From Anaerolineales bacterium (GTDB taxonomy: Bacteria; Chloroflexota; Anaerolineae; B4-G1; DUEL01), in contig DQUX01000156.1 in the NCBI GenBank assembly GCA_015662065.1, positions 1 to 6,046 on the forward strand: a DNA stretch of 6,046 nucleotides, read 5' to 3'. The notes under the pieces were generated by a model. It saw only the letters and a program-made list of their open reading frames with translations. It was not told where the DNA came from and ran no database searches. Each line of letters begins with the position of its first letter. Position 1 is the stretch's first letter. Shown here piece by piece: positions 5,776-6,046 of the stretch. The translations under genes were made by a program, and so were the position numbers.

Positions 5776-5820
5776 AAGGGAGACCCTTCACAAAGCCACG
5801 TCGGTTTTCCAGACAGGCTC

Positions 5821-6046
5821 TCAGTCGGTGGGAGTGACCGTCGGTGTGGGCACATCGGTGACCGCCGGCACCTCTGTCGGCACCGCCTCCTCGGTCGTCT
5901 CCGGCGTCGCGGTCAGCGTGGGCGTCACCGTCGGCGTAAACGTTGGGGTCAGCGTCGGCGCGACCGTTGGCGAGGGCGTCTCGGTCAGCACAGGCGTCGG
6001 CGTGGGCCTCGGCCGGGTCGGCGTCGGGCTCGGCGTGGGGGTCTCC
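5821..6046 (-). CDS. C-terminal end of a Thr/Pro-rich protein, start beyond the right edge
   Basis: On the minus strand a frame is open from the right edge (first full codon at 6045-6043) to the TGA at 5823-5821, giving 74 residues. Of these, 26 are Thr and 20 Pro, in TPTP-, TVTP- and TLTP-type runs, with more Glu and Val near the end (ETTEEAVPTEVP) and a final TPTVTPTD. The composition is that of a flexible, possibly O-glycosylated linker or tail of a secreted or surface protein. There is no LPxTG motif, hydrophobic anchor or charged tail, so the protein, if exported, must be anchored elsewhere. The minus-strand reading is preferred because the Thr/Pro pattern is biologically common and ends in a clean stop; other frames give Val/Gly- or Arg-rich shadows. 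The function of the missing N-terminal part cannot be told. It is upstream of and codirectional with pstB but separated by 176 bp. Confidence 0.7.
   Translation of the reverse strand, partial: ETPTPSPTPTRPRPTPTPVLTETPSPTVAPTLTPTFTPTVTPTLTATPETTEEAVPTEVPAVTDVPTPTVTPTD

Noticed and set aside
5835..5875. GTGACC copies in the Thr/Pro-rich gene resembling half sites of the pstB palindrome
   Set aside because: They follow from repeated Thr and Val codons in the coding tract and are not arranged as dyads.

Overview
The window is strongly G/C-rich and gene-dense. It looks like chromosomal DNA of a bacterium, most plausibly a Chloroflexota (green non-sulfur lineage) or a similar high-GC thermophile-type genome. 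The lineage call is an inference. It rests on the GC-rich codon use, the short gaps between genes, a membrane TPR protein whose reading frame resembles the tail of a receptor-like protein, and a Thr/Pro-rich protein tail of the kind common in Chloroflexota surface proteins. No rRNA, tRNA, insertion sequence, CRISPR array or phage gene is visible.

Left part, plus strand (1-4190): five genes run in one direction. The first is a membrane-anchored TPR protein whose reading frame is open at the left window edge, so it is probably only the C-terminal part of a larger protein. After an 81-bp gap with a plausible sigma70-type promoter comes triosephosphate isomerase (tpiA). Three genes follow at gaps of 54, 32 and 10 bp: a polytopic membrane protein with site-2-protease-like metal motifs (HETSH plus a distal N...P...D motif), a MaoC-type hot-dog hydratase, and a metallo-beta-lactamase-fold hydrolase with a C-terminal winged-helix-like tail. 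The spacing fits one transcription unit, but the functions do not form an obvious single pathway.

Right part, minus strand (4212-6046): a phosphate module, pstB (ATPase of the phosphate ABC transporter) followed after 14 bp by phoU (its negative regulator). It converges on the plus-strand cluster with only 21 bp between the stop codons. pstS, pstC and pstA are not next to pstB on its upstream side. Instead there is a 176-bp intergenic region and then the C-terminal end of another minus-strand gene, a Thr/Pro-rich tail of 74 residues running off the right edge. The intergenic region holds a promoter candidate placed so close to pstB that the mRNA would be nearly leaderless, a 16-bp palindrome abutting the -35 element, and an 11-bp perfect hairpin downstream of the Thr/Pro-rich gene.

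The most interesting items are the uncharacterised M50-like membrane protein and the compact pstB promoter and palindrome arrangement. Next are the open left-edge membrane protein and the unusual loop-6 hinge of the triosephosphate isomerase. Nothing in the window proves a new defence or mobile system.
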